A program made the position numbers and the translations under genes. A DNA stretch of 64,000 nt from CAVQND01 sp964653485 (GTDB lineage: Bacteria > Verrucomicrobiota > Verrucomicrobiia > Limisphaerales > UBA8199), in contig CAZZFF010000013.1 of assembly GCA_964653485.1 (NCBI GenBank), forward strand, positions 1 to 64,000, given 5' to 3'. The notes beneath the pieces are model-generated. The model was not told the DNA's origin and made no database searches. It saw only the letters and a list, made by a program, of their open reading frames with translations. Below are positions 43,674-55,667 of the stretch, in pieces. Each line of letters starts with the position of its first letter. Positions within the stretch are counted from its first letter, which is position 1.

Positions 43674-44400
43674 AAGAGGCAGTGGAAGCGCCCTGGCGCC
43701 GGCCGGATGGTTGGCCTGAGAGGTATTTCGCCGCCGCCTCGGTCCGGCAACGGACGTGCAGCTTCTCGTAAATATGAGACAGGTGGATACGCACCGTCCC
43801 GGAACTGATGTGTAATTGACTTCCGACTTCCTTGTTTGATCGTCCCTGGGCAACAAGGGCCAGAATCTCCATTTCGCGGGCGGAGAGCTCCTCCGTCTCC
43901 GAACTGTCAGACGGCTCTTCCAAAAATGACCGGACCACCATGCGGGCCACCTGGCTGGTCATCGGCGCGCCTCCCGCGCGCACTTCGGCAATCGCTTCCA
44001 GAATATCCTTTTCGTCAGCGCGCTTGAGCACGTATCCACACGCGCCGACCTTCAGCGCCTGAAAAATCGTCTTGAGGTCCTTGTAAACCGTGAGCATGAT
44101 CACCTGGATGCTTGGCATCAACTCCCGAAGACGGGCTGTGCATGCAATACCCGATTCCCCTGGCAGGTGGATATCCATCAGCACTACATCCGGCCGTTGA
44201 GCGGGAATTCTTTCCAACGCGTCTTCCGCGGAGGAGCAGGCGCACACGCACCGGTGACCCGGCGTATTGGCAATCATGTCCGAGAGATACTGACGAAACG
44301 TCGGATTATCCTCAACGATAGCGACTTTCGTGGTTTCATTTTCATCACTGGACGTTTGATTTGCCATACTGTGGTCTATTTGCAACGCCGGTAGCGCCAT
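43672..44400 (-). CDS. NarL/FixJ-family response regulator
   Basis: The 242-residue protein has a receiver domain (KVAIVEDNPTFRQYLSDM; phosphoacceptor Asp in DVVLMDIHLPGESG; Thr in VIMLTVYKD; Lys in GYVLKRADE) and a C-terminal LuxR-type helix-turn-helix (ELSAREMEILALVAQGRSNK, then SGTVRIHLSHIYEKLHV). It lies 56 bases after the histidine-kinase gene and is surely its partner. An internal ATG at 44367 is an alternative start. It sits between the xylan operon and the xylanase gene, both preceded by the shared palindrome, so control of those genes is the likely role. Confidence 0.93.
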   Translation of the reverse strand: MALPALQIDHSMANQTSSDENETTKVAIVEDNPTFRQYLSDMIANTPGHRCVCACSSAEDALERIPAQRPDVVLMDIHLPGESGIACTARLRELMPSIQVIMLTVYKDLKTIFQALKVGACGYVLKRADEKDILEAIAEVRAGGAPMTSQVARMVVRSFLEEPSDSSETEELSAREMEILALVAQGRSNKEVGSQLHISSGTVRIHLSHIYEKLHVRCRTEAAAKYLSGQPSGRRQGASTAS

Positions 44401-44456
44401 TACTTGACGGCACCCTATGTCGTTTTGGTCTAAGAGCCTATATGCTGAACGTCATA

Positions 44457-47400
44457 CTAGGAGAGCGCGCTCTCGGTGGTCGCCTCGCTTCGCGGCGGAA
44501 GGCGCAATCCGATGGTTACAATCGTCCCCTTTCCCATCGAAGATTCGATACTGTATCGCCCACCGAGCGTGGATAGCCGACGCGGGAGGTTTTTCAACCC
44601 TTTGCCCCCGCGCGTGCGGTTTGTATCGAAGCCTCTTCCGTTGTCCGAAATGATGATGTGAAGCTGGCCTTCGGCGAAGGTCAACCGAAATTGCACCTCG
44701 GTAGCCTGAGCATGGCGCTCCACGTTGTTCAACGTTTCCTTGACGGCCAAGAGCAGAGCGTGTCGCAAGCGGCCATCCAGCACGATCGAGGGCAACGCGA
44801 CGGGGATATCGAAGCGACATGCGATTCCGAAATGGTTCAAAAAGTCGCTGGCGAAGTCACTCAAATAGTCTGCGACAGATTCAAGGGAATTGTCCTCCGG
44901 ATCGACTGCCCAGACGATGGTATCCAGAGCGGTCACCAACCCGCGCGCCTTGGCTCCGATCGCACGGAACAGGGATGCCAACTCATCCAGGGTGCCTAAT
45001 CTTTGGCCCTTATTCGCCAGCACCCCAATTTCGGTGAGACTGGAACCAAGGTCGTCGTGCAAATCCCTGGCGATGCGCGAACGTTCTGTTTCCAGGGCCC
45101 GTTCTCGTTCAGCCTCCTCGCGTTCGCGGATTTCTCGTCGGAGTTGTAGCGTGCGCTGCTCCACCAACCGTCGCAATTGCGAAATCCAGGCCGCGGCGAG
45201 GGTCAGGATGACGAGTAGCAACCCAACCATGACGAGCAAGCGCTGCGGCGTCCACCAGGAGGGCTGCGACAGCACTGCCAATTGGGAGGCAGAGCTCAAG
45301 AATAACTCGAATCCACTCGGCGTATCGCCCTCCGACCCATTCGCCGCTTTTCCAACGTAAACACCGGTAAGAGCCAACTGACTCCCGACCCGCGGAAATG
45401 CGGTTTCCTTCCCCCCCGGCATGCGAGCGAGAAACAGATGGCCGGCCGCGTTCATTTCCAAAACGCGCGAGGCCTGCTCTGTATGGATTCCCATCAGCGT
45501 CCCTGAAACACGCACCAGCGTGGAATCGACATCTTCCCGCACGAGTTCGCGGCCGTCCAGCGTGCGGGGTTTGGGATCGGTTTCCCCGCCGGTTTTCCGA
45601 AGGATCGCCTCTCGCAGAAGAGGCGCCGGACCACCGATGTCCGGATAACCAACGACCTCGACTTCTTCTCCACACCGCACGGTGGTTGGTTCGACCAGTG
45701 AAACCCGAATTCCCCGTGCTTTGTCCATCATGAAGACCCGTCTTGAATCGGCGTAAATCGCGGTTCCGCGAACTCTCAGCCGCTGGAACGGTGTCGCGCG
45801 GGAATCGAACTGATAGAGTTCGCTCCAACTCTTCAGAGGAACGTCAAACGGATCGCGCGGCGCCGGAGCGTCCACGTCAATGATCGCGTTGCGCAACAAC
45901 AGATGACCAACCTGGACCGTGCCGTTGGTGTTCCATGCCGCGAAGAGCACGCCGCGAACACGAACAAGCGCTTTCTCAAAGGCTCTCAGTTGCGACTCGG
46001 GATAAGCTCCAACCTCAATATGGAGTTTTCCCTCGGGGAGAAGAAGCACAATGCTGTGGTCGTGAACGGCTGTGATCAATCCTCGAAGCTCAACCCATTG
46101 GACATCCATGCTGCCGTTGATTAACTCCGTCCACGTGGGACGCGCTGGCGGAGGCATTTGGCCCTTGCCCAGCACGATGACGTCCTCGGCAACCACGATC
46201 GGGGCGAAATCGCCCGGGGCAGTGTACCCCACCACCTCGCACATTTGGCCGGCGAGCGGCGACGACCAAATGGACGGGGAGAGCCGAACAAAGACACCGC
46301 GAGTGTCATCCTGAACGGACATGTGGTGAAACATCGGCGGCGCGGCGCTGGTCACGACGCCCCGAATCCTAACGGGCAAATGACGGTTCGCGTCTTCCTT
46401 GGTCAGGCTCTGAATCTGGCCGGCAGCCACTAGAGTGCGAGCGGAGCCCGACTCGGGTGTGGCCCCCGCCGAATCTTCCAGAATCCTTATGTCACCGGAG
46501 GTTGCGACCGATAATTCTCCCAGGATCAGATCGCGGTTCGGAGCGATTGCGGCTCGACCGATTCCGGAAACACGAATTCGGGAATTCAGCAGGCGCGCGG
46601 GGTCCAAATCTCCGCCATCCGCCACCATGACCCAAACGGAATCCGGTTGGGATCGAAGCTCGAACTGCAATCCTCTTCCTGATCTGGAGACGAACGCCAC
46701 CCGCCCTTCGACACTCATCCATCCAGGCGCTTGAGAATCGGCCACAAGCCCGTGTAAAGATGAGGCGGTTGTGGGGGCAACCTCTCTATGGCCCATCGTA
46801 GTCAATGACACTTCAGGCGTATCCAGAAAAAGCAAGCTTCCGTCGGCGGAATCCAGGCTGAACGCGTATTGTCCGTTCGTTGGAGCTAAGAAGAACCCTT
46901 TGAAACGAATTCCAAGGAGTTCGTTCTTCGGCCATGAGGTGGGACTAATGTCCGTCGTTGCCGCCGTTTTGACGGGTTCGAGCAGCGCAAAGTCCGGCAC
47001 ATTTAACCACCCGCCCTCGTAATAAGCCGCATTCACCCCAGCGATCATGTTCGATTCGAGCAGGACACTGCCCTTGGGCCTGACCCAAAAGCGATTTGCC
47101 ATCTGGACCGAGCCATCGGGCAATCGACAGGTCAATTCCAAACCACACTCGCCGAGAAGGTTAAAGTAATCCAACTGAAAGGCGTGGAGGCCGGCGGCAA
47201 GTCTTACCTCTCCGGTGACCTTCCGGAGCGTGTGGGTCCCGTCGTTGTCGATCTCCGGAGCTTGAGTGATCTCGACTCCTATTTCTCGTCGTCGAAGGAG
47301 GCAGCGTTGGCCTTCAATGCGGATAACGTCACCGACTTTGATCGGAACTCGACGGGGTCCCAACTCAAGGAGTTCGCCGCCCGTTGTATCCGTCACGGCA

Positions 47401-47657
47401 ACCACCCCGATCTCCGCTGAGCTTGCGGAGCAAACAAGGGCATCCAATCGGACGTCCGCGATCATGCGCGAGGAGGAGTCCAAAAGCCCGGACAACTGAT
47501 GAAGATTCGTAACCAAGAGCGAGGACCCTGAAGGTTGCCGCGACGCAATGGCCGGCTGCGCCCGAATATCGAGGATGAACACCGAAACGGAGATGAATCC
47601 AACCGCTACAACCCAGCGGAGGCGAGCGACCGTAAGCGACAGAACTGCGCGGCGCAT
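44457..47657 (-). CDS. Sensor histidine kinase with a large PA14-containing sensor region
   Basis: The 1,066-residue protein (ATG 47657; a TTG at 47693 is also in frame) has an N-terminal membrane helix and about 770 extracytoplasmic residues. These include the tail of one PA14-like unit, then a fuller PA14 domain (GVNAAYYEGGWLNVPDF, then FKGFFLAPTNGQYAFSLDSA), and several OB-fold-like repeats (VRVSGTLMGIH; VRVRGVLFAAWN; VRIRGVVTSA). A second membrane helix (RLLVMVGLLLVILTLAAAW) and a coiled coil lead to the HisKA_3 box (SRIARDLHDDLGSSLTEIG) and HATPase (ETLNNVERHA, DNGRGFD, GGKGLKNL). PA14 domains bind carbohydrates, so direct sensing of xylan oligosaccharides is a good hypothesis. Confidence 0.88.
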   Translation of the reverse strand: MRRAVLSLTVARLRWVVAVGFISVSVFILDIRAQPAIASRQPSGSSLLVTNLHQLSGLLDSSSRMIADVRLDALVCSASSAEIGVVAVTDTTGGELLELGPRRVPIKVGDVIRIEGQRCLLRRREIGVEITQAPEIDNDGTHTLRKVTGEVRLAAGLHAFQLDYFNLLGECGLELTCRLPDGSVQMANRFWVRPKGSVLLESNMIAGVNAAYYEGGWLNVPDFALLEPVKTAATTDISPTSWPKNELLGIRFKGFFLAPTNGQYAFSLDSADGSLLFLDTPEVSLTTMGHREVAPTTASSLHGLVADSQAPGWMSVEGRVAFVSRSGRGLQFELRSQPDSVWVMVADGGDLDPARLLNSRIRVSGIGRAAIAPNRDLILGELSVATSGDIRILEDSAGATPESGSARTLVAAGQIQSLTKEDANRHLPVRIRGVVTSAAPPMFHHMSVQDDTRGVFVRLSPSIWSSPLAGQMCEVVGYTAPGDFAPIVVAEDVIVLGKGQMPPPARPTWTELINGSMDVQWVELRGLITAVHDHSIVLLLPEGKLHIEVGAYPESQLRAFEKALVRVRGVLFAAWNTNGTVQVGHLLLRNAIIDVDAPAPRDPFDVPLKSWSELYQFDSRATPFQRLRVRGTAIYADSRRVFMMDKARGIRVSLVEPTTVRCGEEVEVVGYPDIGGPAPLLREAILRKTGGETDPKPRTLDGRELVREDVDSTLVRVSGTLMGIHTEQASRVLEMNAAGHLFLARMPGGKETAFPRVGSQLALTGVYVGKAANGSEGDTPSGFELFLSSASQLAVLSQPSWWTPQRLLVMVGLLLVILTLAAAWISQLRRLVEQRTLQLRREIREREEAERERALETERSRIARDLHDDLGSSLTEIGVLANKGQRLGTLDELASLFRAIGAKARGLVTALDTIVWAVDPEDNSLESVADYLSDFASDFLNHFGIACRFDIPVALPSIVLDGRLRHALLLAVKETLNNVERHAQATEVQFRLTFAEGQLHIIISDNGRGFDTNRTRGGKGLKNLPRRLSTLGGRYSIESSMGKGTIVTIGLRLPPRSEATTESALS

Positions 47658-47874
47658 ACGTTGGGAGTTTAGCGTGGAAGACACCAGGGGCAACGTTTAG
47701 ATGGCGTCCCTCCCGCGCCTGAAGGAGGAACTGCGGCAGTAGTTCATTCGACTACGTTCCATTTTCAGGTGCCGCTGCCGTTGCCGGGGGCCCAGTGCCG
47801 AGAGGCGGCAGCGGAATTGACGGAGGAATCCGGTGACGCGACTGCGGCCGACTTATAACCCGGTAAAGGAATGA

Positions 47875-49173
47875 CTAGCGCGGGCTCGGTCGTTCGCCAG
47901 TGGCTGCGTGAATGACCGCGTCAAAGGCCGGCTTGGGCTGATCGTTGCCGTCGAACAGCAGCGGGCGGCCTTGCGCGCGCCAGGAAACCCCGTCATTCGC
48001 ACCCCAGAACGTGACCCCCTTCACGGATTTGTCGTGCTTTACGAACGCTCGGAAAAGGCTCGCGTACGCGTCGGCCAGCCGCCGGTTCGCGTCATCCACC
48101 AGGCCTCCCTGGGTGGTCGCGGCGTTGTTGGCGACGTCCGCCCCGGTGTTGCGCTGGCCGCCCTGCGCGCTGTTGACGTCGAGTTCGGTGATGTGAATGG
48201 GCAAACCGAGCGACTCCAGTTCCGTCAGCGCCTGGTCTTCCGCCTCGAAGCTCGGCGACGAAACGCTGACGTGGGTTTGTGAGCCAATGGCCATGACCGG
48301 GACATGTTGTTCCTGCAGTGACTTGATCAAAGTGATGAGTTTGCGGCGCTTTGCCGGGTTCTCCAGCGAATAATCGTTGTAGCGCAGGATCGCATCCGGG
48401 TCCGCTTCGTGGGCGTATTCGAAGGCCTTGGCGATGAAGTCCGGCCCAATGATTTCCAGCCAGAGGGAGTTCCGCAGGATGTTCGTGCCGCCGTCGGCGA
48501 TGGCCTCGTTCACAACGTCCCAGGCCTTGATCTTGCCCTTGTAGCGGCCGACCACCGTGTGAATGTGGTCGCGCATTCGCTGCAGCAACTCCTCGCGGGA
48601 AGCGCGCGGTCCGCTAAAGCCGCCGCGACCGAAGCCGCCTCCGGGACCGCGGCCAAATCTGGCGCCGCCAGGCGCATTCGTCCCGGCCGCGTCCGTGGTA
48701 CCCGCGGGCGCAGGCGCCGCGGCGTTCGTCATCCCGGGGGGCACATTGGTCCCCCGGAAGACCCAGTTGGGTGTCTGGCCGTGCCAGACCAGCGTGTGTC
48801 CAACGAGGTACATCTGGTTTCTCAAGCCGAAGCTCACGAAGGCGTCAGCCGGGCCGAAATTATAGCCATCGGCGCCTTCCCGCGGATGGATGAGGGCCCA
48901 CTTCAGGTCGTTCTCCGGGGAAATCTGGCTGAACTGCTCCTTGACAAGAGCGATGTCTTTATCGACCAGTTCCAAGGTCCGGTTGACGTTGTCAGCCCGG
49001 ACCGCAGTGCCAGTCGCGATGGTGCGGTTGATGGCAACGCCTACAAAGAAATGGTCTTTGTAGGCGTCCTTGAGGGTGGGCGTGTCGGCGGAGTGGGCCG
49101 CCGCGCCAGTGGCAAGCAGCATCGTTGTGAGCAAGGCGGTGTGCGGGCGGAGGTTCAGTCGTTTAGTCTTCAT
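47875..49173 (-). CDS. GH10 endo-1,4-beta-xylanase
   Basis: The 432-residue enzyme starts at ATG 49173 with a signal peptide (to about residue 29). The GH10 landmarks are clear: FSQISPENDLKWALIHP, LVGHTLVWHGQTPNW, acid/base Glu223 in AWDVVNEAI, and nucleophile Glu330 in LPIHITELDV, with VKGVTFWGANDGVSW near the end. Residues 150-190 are a Gly/Arg/Ala-rich insertion (ARFGRGPGGGFGRGGFSG) in a barrel loop where other GH10 enzymes are short. It cuts xylan to oligosaccharides for the neighbouring operon. The shared palindrome lies 44 bases upstream of the ATG. Confidence 0.93.
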   Translation of the reverse strand: MKTKRLNLRPHTALLTTMLLATGAAAHSADTPTLKDAYKDHFFVGVAINRTIATGTAVRADNVNRTLELVDKDIALVKEQFSQISPENDLKWALIHPREGADGYNFGPADAFVSFGLRNQMYLVGHTLVWHGQTPNWVFRGTNVPPGMTNAAAPAPAGTTDAAGTNAPGGARFGRGPGGGFGRGGFSGPRASREELLQRMRDHIHTVVGRYKGKIKAWDVVNEAIADGGTNILRNSLWLEIIGPDFIAKAFEYAHEADPDAILRYNDYSLENPAKRRKLITLIKSLQEQHVPVMAIGSQTHVSVSSPSFEAEDQALTELESLGLPIHITELDVNSAQGGQRNTGADVANNAATTQGGLVDDANRRLADAYASLFRAFVKHDKSVKGVTFWGANDGVSWRAQGRPLLFDGNDQPKPAFDAVIHAATGERPSPR

Positions 49174-49216
49174 CACGCGGTTTACACCCGATAGTGCTTT
49201 CGTATCGGAGAAACCA

Positions 49217-49237
49217 CAATACGACATTTGTCATATC
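49217..49237. promoter_or_regulatory. Putative operator upstream of the xylanase gene
   Basis: The core ATACGACATTTGTCATAT is an imperfect palindrome close to the xylanase start codon. It is the second member of the pair described at 43653-43673; the two fit the consensus ATAYGACRTTTRTCATAT. Confidence 0.6.
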
Positions 49238-49356
49238 TCGATCCATTCCAGGTCTTGCCAGTTTTCCGGGGAACATGATGACCGCCCACGATCCGGTGAA
49301 GCATTATCCTGTGCAAATCGCCCTCCCGAACGCACCGACCCTCGTTTGGCTGATTT

Positions 49357-52688
<3,332 letters not shown>

Positions 52689-52689
<1 letters not shown>

Positions 52690-53708
52690 CACTTCGCCTC
52701 TACAGGTTGTCCGTCCACCAGAAGCGCGGCGCCACCCACCACGACCGCTTCGCCAGGCTCCAAGCCGGCAAGGATTTCGACTTCATCACCGACTTTCCGG
52801 CCGGTTTTCACCAAATGCAGTTGGGCGCGCTGGTTGCTGACCACGAATAGGATCTCCAGTTGACCCCGCGCAACGACCGCAGACCCCGGCACGCGCACGC
52901 AACTGCTCTCTCCTATCGGGACGACCAGCCGCGCAAACTGGCCGGATTTCAGGCTCGCAGCCTGGGGTAAATCGAGTTTGACTCGGAAGGTGCGGCTGGC
53001 GGGGTCGGCGGTGGGCGCAATTTCCGCCACGGTACCGGTCAGCTCCTCTTTCAGGGAATCAAAGCGGATGCCCAGCCGGGCGTCTCGTTGAACGCGCGAA
53101 GCGATGCCCTCAGGGACGTCGGCCTCTAATTGAAGCAAGGCCGGGTTTTCAATATCGATTAACGGCTTCCCCGGAGCGGCGAGGTCGCCCGCGTCCGCCC
53201 ATTTTTTCGTCACCACGCCGTCGAAGGGCGCCAGGATTTCGACGTAGCCCATCATCGCTTGCGCCTCGGCCAGGGCGGCCTTGGCGACTTGGTAGCGCGA
53301 TTCGGCGGCGTCGTAATCCGAGCGCGTGGCGGCTTGCTGGGCGAAAAGCCCGGAGGTCCGCTTCCAGTCACGCTCGGCTTGTTGCAGGCCGGCTTGGGCC
53401 TGGTCAAGCCGCGCCTTGATTTCGGCCGCGTCCAGGTGGGCGACCAACTGCCCTGCCTTGACGGGTTGTCCAAGCAGGATCGGCATTTTGTCAATACGCC
53501 CGCTCAGCTTGGCTTCCAGGGTGGCATGCTGTTTGGCCCGGACGGTGCCGACCACCTCTTCCGTGCTGGTCTGCGGTGTGCTCTCCGCCGCGCGGACCTG
53601 GACTTGAGCCACGGACAACCCGGGCTGTGCGAAGGGATGGGTTTCGACTTTGCGGCCGCAGCCTGAGAGCAGGAGAACCGTTCCCGCGAAGGCAGAGAGG
53701 ATTTTCAT
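52689..53708 (-). CDS. RND periplasmic adaptor lipoprotein
   Basis: The 339-residue protein starts at ATG 53708 with lipobox LLLSGC. It shows the lipoyl-like barrel halves (SGRIDKMPILLGQPVKAGQLVAHLD and MMGYVEILAPFDGVVTKKW), a helical hairpin with repeated Ala/Gln heptads between them, and the beta-barrel (LEADVPEGIASRVQRDARLG). It bridges the TolC channel and RND pump encoded on either side. Its ATG overlaps the TolC stop (ATGA) and its stop overlaps the pump start. Confidence 0.9.
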
Positions 53709-55027
53709 TTCTGTTTCGAGTCTGACCTGGGGTCCAATTGGGGCAAGGCGAGAGCCTTGCGAAAGGCGGCGATGGCGATGTGCCGATCCGCCTCGGCTTC
53801 GGCGCGACGGACCCGGGCTGCAACCAGGGCGGTCTCCGAGTCGATGAGTTGCGTGGAGAGCGCCGCGCCTTGCTCGAAACGGGCGCGCGTCAGGCCGGCG
53901 CTTTCTGAGGCTTGGGCCACTGCCTGTTCGGTTACGTCGAGCCGTTCGTAGGCGGTCTTGAGGTCCAACCGCGCCTGCTCGACCTCCAGGTCCAGGGCGA
54001 GGCGGAGCTTTCGTTGCTCTTCCTGAGCAGACTCCAAATTCGCGCGGGCTTCCCGTACTTTGGCACGCGTCAGGTTGCCATCCCAGACGTCCCACTGGAG
54101 CAGCGCGCCCGCGGTGTAGCTGGCGCCTCCGCTGTCGAACCTGGACCCGTAATCGTAGTCGGCGCCGGCGAAGGCGCCGAGGCGGGGCAAGTAACCGCTT
54201 TTCGCGGCGCGGACTTGCTCCTCGGCCGCGCGTTCGCGCTGCCGGGCGGCCGCTAGTTCAGCGCGCCGGGAGAAATCGCCCGTGTCAGGGGCAGCCGCGC
54301 TCGGAGGGCTGTCCGCCACCTCGAAGTCGCCTGCCTCAATGCCCAGGAGGTTGCGCAGGGCACGGTTGGCCAAGGCATTGGCATTGCGGGCGCGAACGAG
54401 GTCCTCGCGGGCCTGCGCCAACCGAACTTCCAGGTCGAGCACGTCGCTTTTTAGGAGAGTGCCGCCTTCGAGGCGCTTCTGGGCGATGCCAAGGTTGGTC
54501 ACGAAGGAGTTGACCGCCCCTTCAGCCGCGACAATGAATTGGCGGGTCTTGAGGATCGTGTAATACCCGCGCGCGACCTCGAACCCGAGGGCGTTTCGGA
54601 CCGCTCCATTCTCTTGCCGGGCGGCCTCGGTGTTGGCTTTCGCGGCTTCGCGACCGGCCTTGATTTTGCCTCCCGCGTAAAGCGGGAGGGTGACCAAACC
54701 CCGCGTGTTGAGATCGTCCATGTCGGGCACATCGTTGAAGTTGAGGCCCGCGCTCGGATACGCGCGCTGGTTGAGGATGCTGCCGAAGACCATCATCGGG
54801 TTATCTGTACGGGTGTAACTGGACTGGAACTGCAGACGAGGCCAAACGGCCGCATTGGCCTGTTCCAACCCGGCCTGGGCGGCCGCGATGCGCTGGCGAG
54901 CGATGCGCGCATCGGGGTTGTGGTTCAAAGCCTGCTCCAACGCGCGCTCGAGTGTCCAAGGCTCCGCGCCGAGCGCTGCTACGGCCCACGCGACCCACAG
55001 CCCGAAGATGACCGGCCACCTGCTCAT
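53705..55027 (-). CDS. TolC-family outer-membrane efflux protein
   Basis: The 440-residue protein has a signal peptide (MSRWPVIFGLWVAWAVAALG) and the two internally repeated outer-membrane-efflux halves (LERALEQALNHNPDARIARQ; AAARQRERAAEEQVRAAKSG). It is the outer-membrane duct for the following adaptor and pump. The ATG at 55027 overlaps the stop of the DUF2892 gene (ATGA). Without a Cys after the signal it is not a lipoprotein, unlike the TolC protein at 25905. Confidence 0.9.
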   Translation of the reverse strand: MSRWPVIFGLWVAWAVAALGAEPWTLERALEQALNHNPDARIARQRIAAAQAGLEQANAAVWPRLQFQSSYTRTDNPMMVFGSILNQRAYPSAGLNFNDVPDMDDLNTRGLVTLPLYAGGKIKAGREAAKANTEAARQENGAVRNALGFEVARGYYTILKTRQFIVAAEGAVNSFVTNLGIAQKRLEGGTLLKSDVLDLEVRLAQAREDLVRARNANALANRALRNLLGIEAGDFEVADSPPSAAAPDTGDFSRRAELAAARQRERAAEEQVRAAKSGYLPRLGAFAGADYDYGSRFDSGGASYTAGALLQWDVWDGNLTRAKVREARANLESAQEEQRKLRLALDLEVEQARLDLKTAYERLDVTEQAVAQASESAGLTRARFEQGAALSTQLIDSETALVAARVRRAEAEADRHIAIAAFRKALALPQLDPRSDSKQK

Positions 55028-55257
55028 TTCGAGCAGCAGGTTCCGCGAGTCTTCTCGGGCGCACAACACGAACCGCCAACGCCCGCCTTTTTGAGGACGA
55101 TCTCCAAGGGGCAGAAGTTCGTGAAAGAGGATTGGAGCAGGTTGAAACCAACGAAGGCTGTGAACCACAGCCAGTTCGGGTTATGATAATGCGCCAGCAA
55201 CAGGCTGATGAGAATGAAAGTTCCGGCGAACCGGCGGATGATGAGTTGCGTCTTCAT
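55024..55257 (-). CDS. Small DUF2892-type membrane protein with Cys-rich tail
   Basis: The 77-residue protein has two hydrophobic helices (RRFAGTFILISLLLAHYH; NPNWLWFTAFVGFNLLQSSF) and then TNFCPLEIVLKKAG, the DUF2892 (YgaP membrane domain) signature. Its tail contains four further Cys (SCCAPEKTRGTCC). Such proteins often occur beside rhodanese or thioredoxin genes. The Cys pairs suggest thiol redox or metal handling. The stop overlaps the TolC start. Confidence 0.85.
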   Translation of the reverse strand: MKTQLIIRRFAGTFILISLLLAHYHNPNWLWFTAFVGFNLLQSSFTNFCPLEIVLKKAGVGGSCCAPEKTRGTCCSK

Positions 55258-55286
55258 AGCAGAGGATTGTTTTTGGCATTCAGGGT

Positions 55287-55472
55287 TCAGTGAAAACTGC
55301 CCGCCACCAGGGCCCCGACGGTCATGCCGTAAAGGGTGCTGATGAACGGATTGCTGGTCAACGGACAAGTTCCCGTCGAGCAGCCGACGAATTTGTAGTA
55401 GGCAAAGCCCAGGCCTCCACCCACGACGGCACCGACAACAATGCGTATAATCATCGGCTTTGGTCTCTTCAT
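55287..55472 (-). CDS. DUF6132-type small membrane protein
   Basis: The 61-residue protein has a first helix with Gly repeats (IIRIVVGAVVGGGLGFAYY), the conserved GCSTGTCPLTSNP loop with two Cys, and a second helix (ISTLYGMTVGALVAGSF). The loop motif identifies the DUF6132 family, which travels with thioredoxins and DUF2892 proteins. Its ATG overlaps the end of the thioredoxin remnant (ATGA), and the next gene starts 29 bases downstream. Confidence 0.85.
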   Translation of the reverse strand: MKRPKPMIIRIVVGAVVGGGLGFAYYKFVGCSTGTCPLTSNPFISTLYGMTVGALVAGSFH

Positions 55473-55667
55473 CGCGGCGAAGTTGCCGGAGCCTGTGGAG
55501 TTGCGGCAGCGGCGCCTTCGAGCCAGGACTTCAAAGCCTTCGGTGATGCCAAGCCCACCAACGCGTTGATCTGCTGCCCGCCACGGAACAAGACCAAGGT
55601 CAGCGCGCAAAACCTCGGCTTCAAAAGTGTGCTCGGACAATTCGGTCATGCTTTCCATATTCTCCAT
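55469..55667 (-). pseudogene. Thioredoxin gene with internal deletion of the active site
   Basis: From ATG 55667 the frame reads MTELSEHTFEAEVLRA, the usual thioredoxin N-terminus. It is followed immediately, in another frame, by LTLVLFRGGQQINALVGLAS and PKALKSWLEGAAAA up to a TGA at 55471-55469, the usual C-terminal third. About 60 codons, including the WCGPC active site, are missing, and the junction near 55607-55612 is out of frame. The TGA still overlaps the DUF6132 ATG, so the ancestral gene order was trx-DUF6132-DUF2892-TolC-adaptor-RND. A longer open frame runs through the remnant into DUF6132 but is meaningless after the junction. Confidence 0.8.

Noticed and set aside
55287..55667. 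A single 126-residue protein covering the thioredoxin remnant and the DUF6132 gene
   Set aside because: The frame is continuous only because of the deletion junction. The middle has no meaning, while the DUF6132 part has its own ATG overlapping the thioredoxin stop in the other frame.
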